DNA of 24,549 nucleotides from a virus. The position numbers and the translations under genes were made by a program. The notes beneath the pieces are model-generated. The model did not search any database and had not been told where the DNA came from. It worked only from the letters and a program-made list of their open reading frames with translations. Positions 23,781-24,549 of the stretch are shown piece after piece; the stretch's first letter is position 1; every line of letters starts with the position of its first letter. The stretch spans positions 1 through 24,549 of IMG/VR virus record IMGVR_UViG_3300035034_000830; one strand, given 5' to 3'.

Positions 23781-24070
23781 TCCACTATTTACCTAAAGAC
23801 TCACATATCCTGCAACTTGATGATCAGGAGGAAGTCACTATTACTATTGGTGACCGTTATCTTGCTAAAGTCAGAATATATCAATTAATGACCGTTAAAG
23901 AGGCTATTGATTTATATAATCGAGAAAGTATGTCAACGGGATTATTTAGTAATCCTGATATGTACATCCTAGAGGCTTGGGCATTCAATGGCACACCATT
24001 ATTGGTGGAAACATTACATAACCGAGATAGTGACATCGTAGGTCTATGCAGCATTGTAAATAACTTTTAA
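23777..24070 (+). CDS. Early-region hypothetical protein (97 aa)
   Basis: Begins MIHYLPKDSHILQLDDQEEV. It has an N-terminal beta-rich part (EEVTITIGDRYLAKVRIYQL) then helix and a short strand region (ILEAWAFNGTPLLVETLHNR). The start codon overlaps the previous stop by four bases, indicating translational coupling, and GAGGG lies upstream within the preceding gene. It is followed after 21 bases by the next gene. No family or catalytic motif is recognised. Confidence 0.72.
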   Translation: MIHYLPKDSHILQLDDQEEVTITIGDRYLAKVRIYQLMTVKEAIDLYNRESMSTGLFSNPDMYILEAWAFNGTPLLVETLHNRDSDIVGLCSIVNNF

Positions 24071-24091
24071 TCAATCTACTGGGAGTAGAAT

Positions 24092-24549
24092 ATGAACTTA
24101 CTAGAAACTGTAAAATTAGTACAAAATGAGTTAGTAGAGTATCAACTAAAATGTCTATTAAATGACATTGAGGTGGACTTAGATACTGACTTCATTGAAC
24201 CAACAATAGTATTCTTATCAGCTCAATCTAATAGTGTACCCATTGGTGCATTACTAGGAGCTATCGTAAACAACAAGCCTTACTTATTAGGTAAAGGATT
24301 GTGTTTCATAGAAGCATTGGTGGAGCATGACATCATCGACATCGAGCAGATCAATGGTAATTGGGTGATTCATCCAATTGTAGTAGAACATACCGTAAAC
24401 AAGCTCTTAGGCTGTGATACACGACCAATTAAGAAGGAAGCTAGAACTGTATTCTGTGGAAAAACTCTTCATAAGCCTGTGGGCTACAGAGTTGACCATC
24501 TAGAATATATGAACAGTATTAAGTTCGTTATTAACGATGACTTCTTAGA
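24092..24549 (+). CDS. Early-region protein, first 152 codons, truncated by window edge
   Basis: ATG at 24092 with GGGAG seven bases upstream; the frame stays open to the window end. Sequence begins MNLLETVKLVQNELVEYQLK and contains SVPIGALLGAIVNNKPYLLG, KGLCFIEALVEHDIIDIEQI and, near the edge, GKTLHKPVGYRVDHLEYMNS. The mix of Ala/Gly helix and KGLCFIEALVE reminds me faintly of the N-terminal region of single-subunit phage RNA polymerases, where a helix with a conserved ...IE-x-L-x-x... precedes the polymerase core. N4 encodes a split polymerase II (gp15/gp16) in this genome arm. That resemblance is weak and the name is not assigned. It is third in the unit after two coupled small genes. Confidence 0.7.
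   Translation, partial: MNLLETVKLVQNELVEYQLKCLLNDIEVDLDTDFIEPTIVFLSAQSNSVPIGALLGAIVNNKPYLLGKGLCFIEALVEHDIIDIEQINGNWVIHPIVVEHTVNKLLGCDTRPIKKEARTVFCGKTLHKPVGYRVDHLEYMNSIKFVINDDFL

Overview
The window is AT-rich bacteriophage DNA with the gene content and order of an N4-like podovirus (Schitoviridae). The identification rests on synteny plus recognisable families. On the minus strand, in the order of transcription, it holds a gp69-like gene, a large terminase (gp68-like), a head-tail adaptor-like gene (gp67-like), two tail or appendage genes, a portal (gp59-like), two genes (gp58/gp57-like, the second an acidic scaffold), a major capsid protein of the N4 gp56 family, exactly five genes (gp55 to gp51-like), and the first 1,217 codons of a very large virion protein where N4 encodes its virion RNA polymerase (gp50). 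The host cannot be read from the sequence. The AT-richness and the tail-fibre module types would suit a Gram-negative, possibly marine, gammaproteobacterium, but that is inference.

Region by region: 1-21441 is one compact late block, all leftward, with genes overlapping or separated by a few bases. Two intrinsic terminators interrupt it, after the capsid gene and after the next gene. In N4 the terminase end of the late block and the start of the early genes are the two ends of the linear genome. The divergent region at about 21442-22234 is therefore probably the joined genome termini of a circularised assembly, or at least the late/early boundary. It holds a near-perfect 51-base palindrome, two palindromic 16-mers spaced 20 bp apart, and two very short genes.

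21615-24549 is rightward early-type DNA: small genes of no recognised function separated by gene-poor spacers with terminators. The most notable feature is a roughly 60-base leader found three times, each just upstream of the first gene of a unit (84 aa, 124 aa and 79 aa). Each copy has a conserved block, TCGCTAAACGCTCAGGTTGAATG (with minor changes), then a hairpin whose stem sequence differs in each copy while pairing is kept. In copies 1 and 2 a conserved CACTAAACTTTA follows. This looks like a conserved structured element, either a hairpin promoter or an RNA leader.

How the genes fit together: the gp69-like protein and TerL drive packaging through the portal into a gp56-type capsid built on the acidic scaffold. 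The adaptor and tail proteins complete the particle. The block from 781 aa to the giant protein encodes internal or ejected virion proteins, ending in the presumed virion RNA polymerase that would enter the cell and transcribe the early region on the right.
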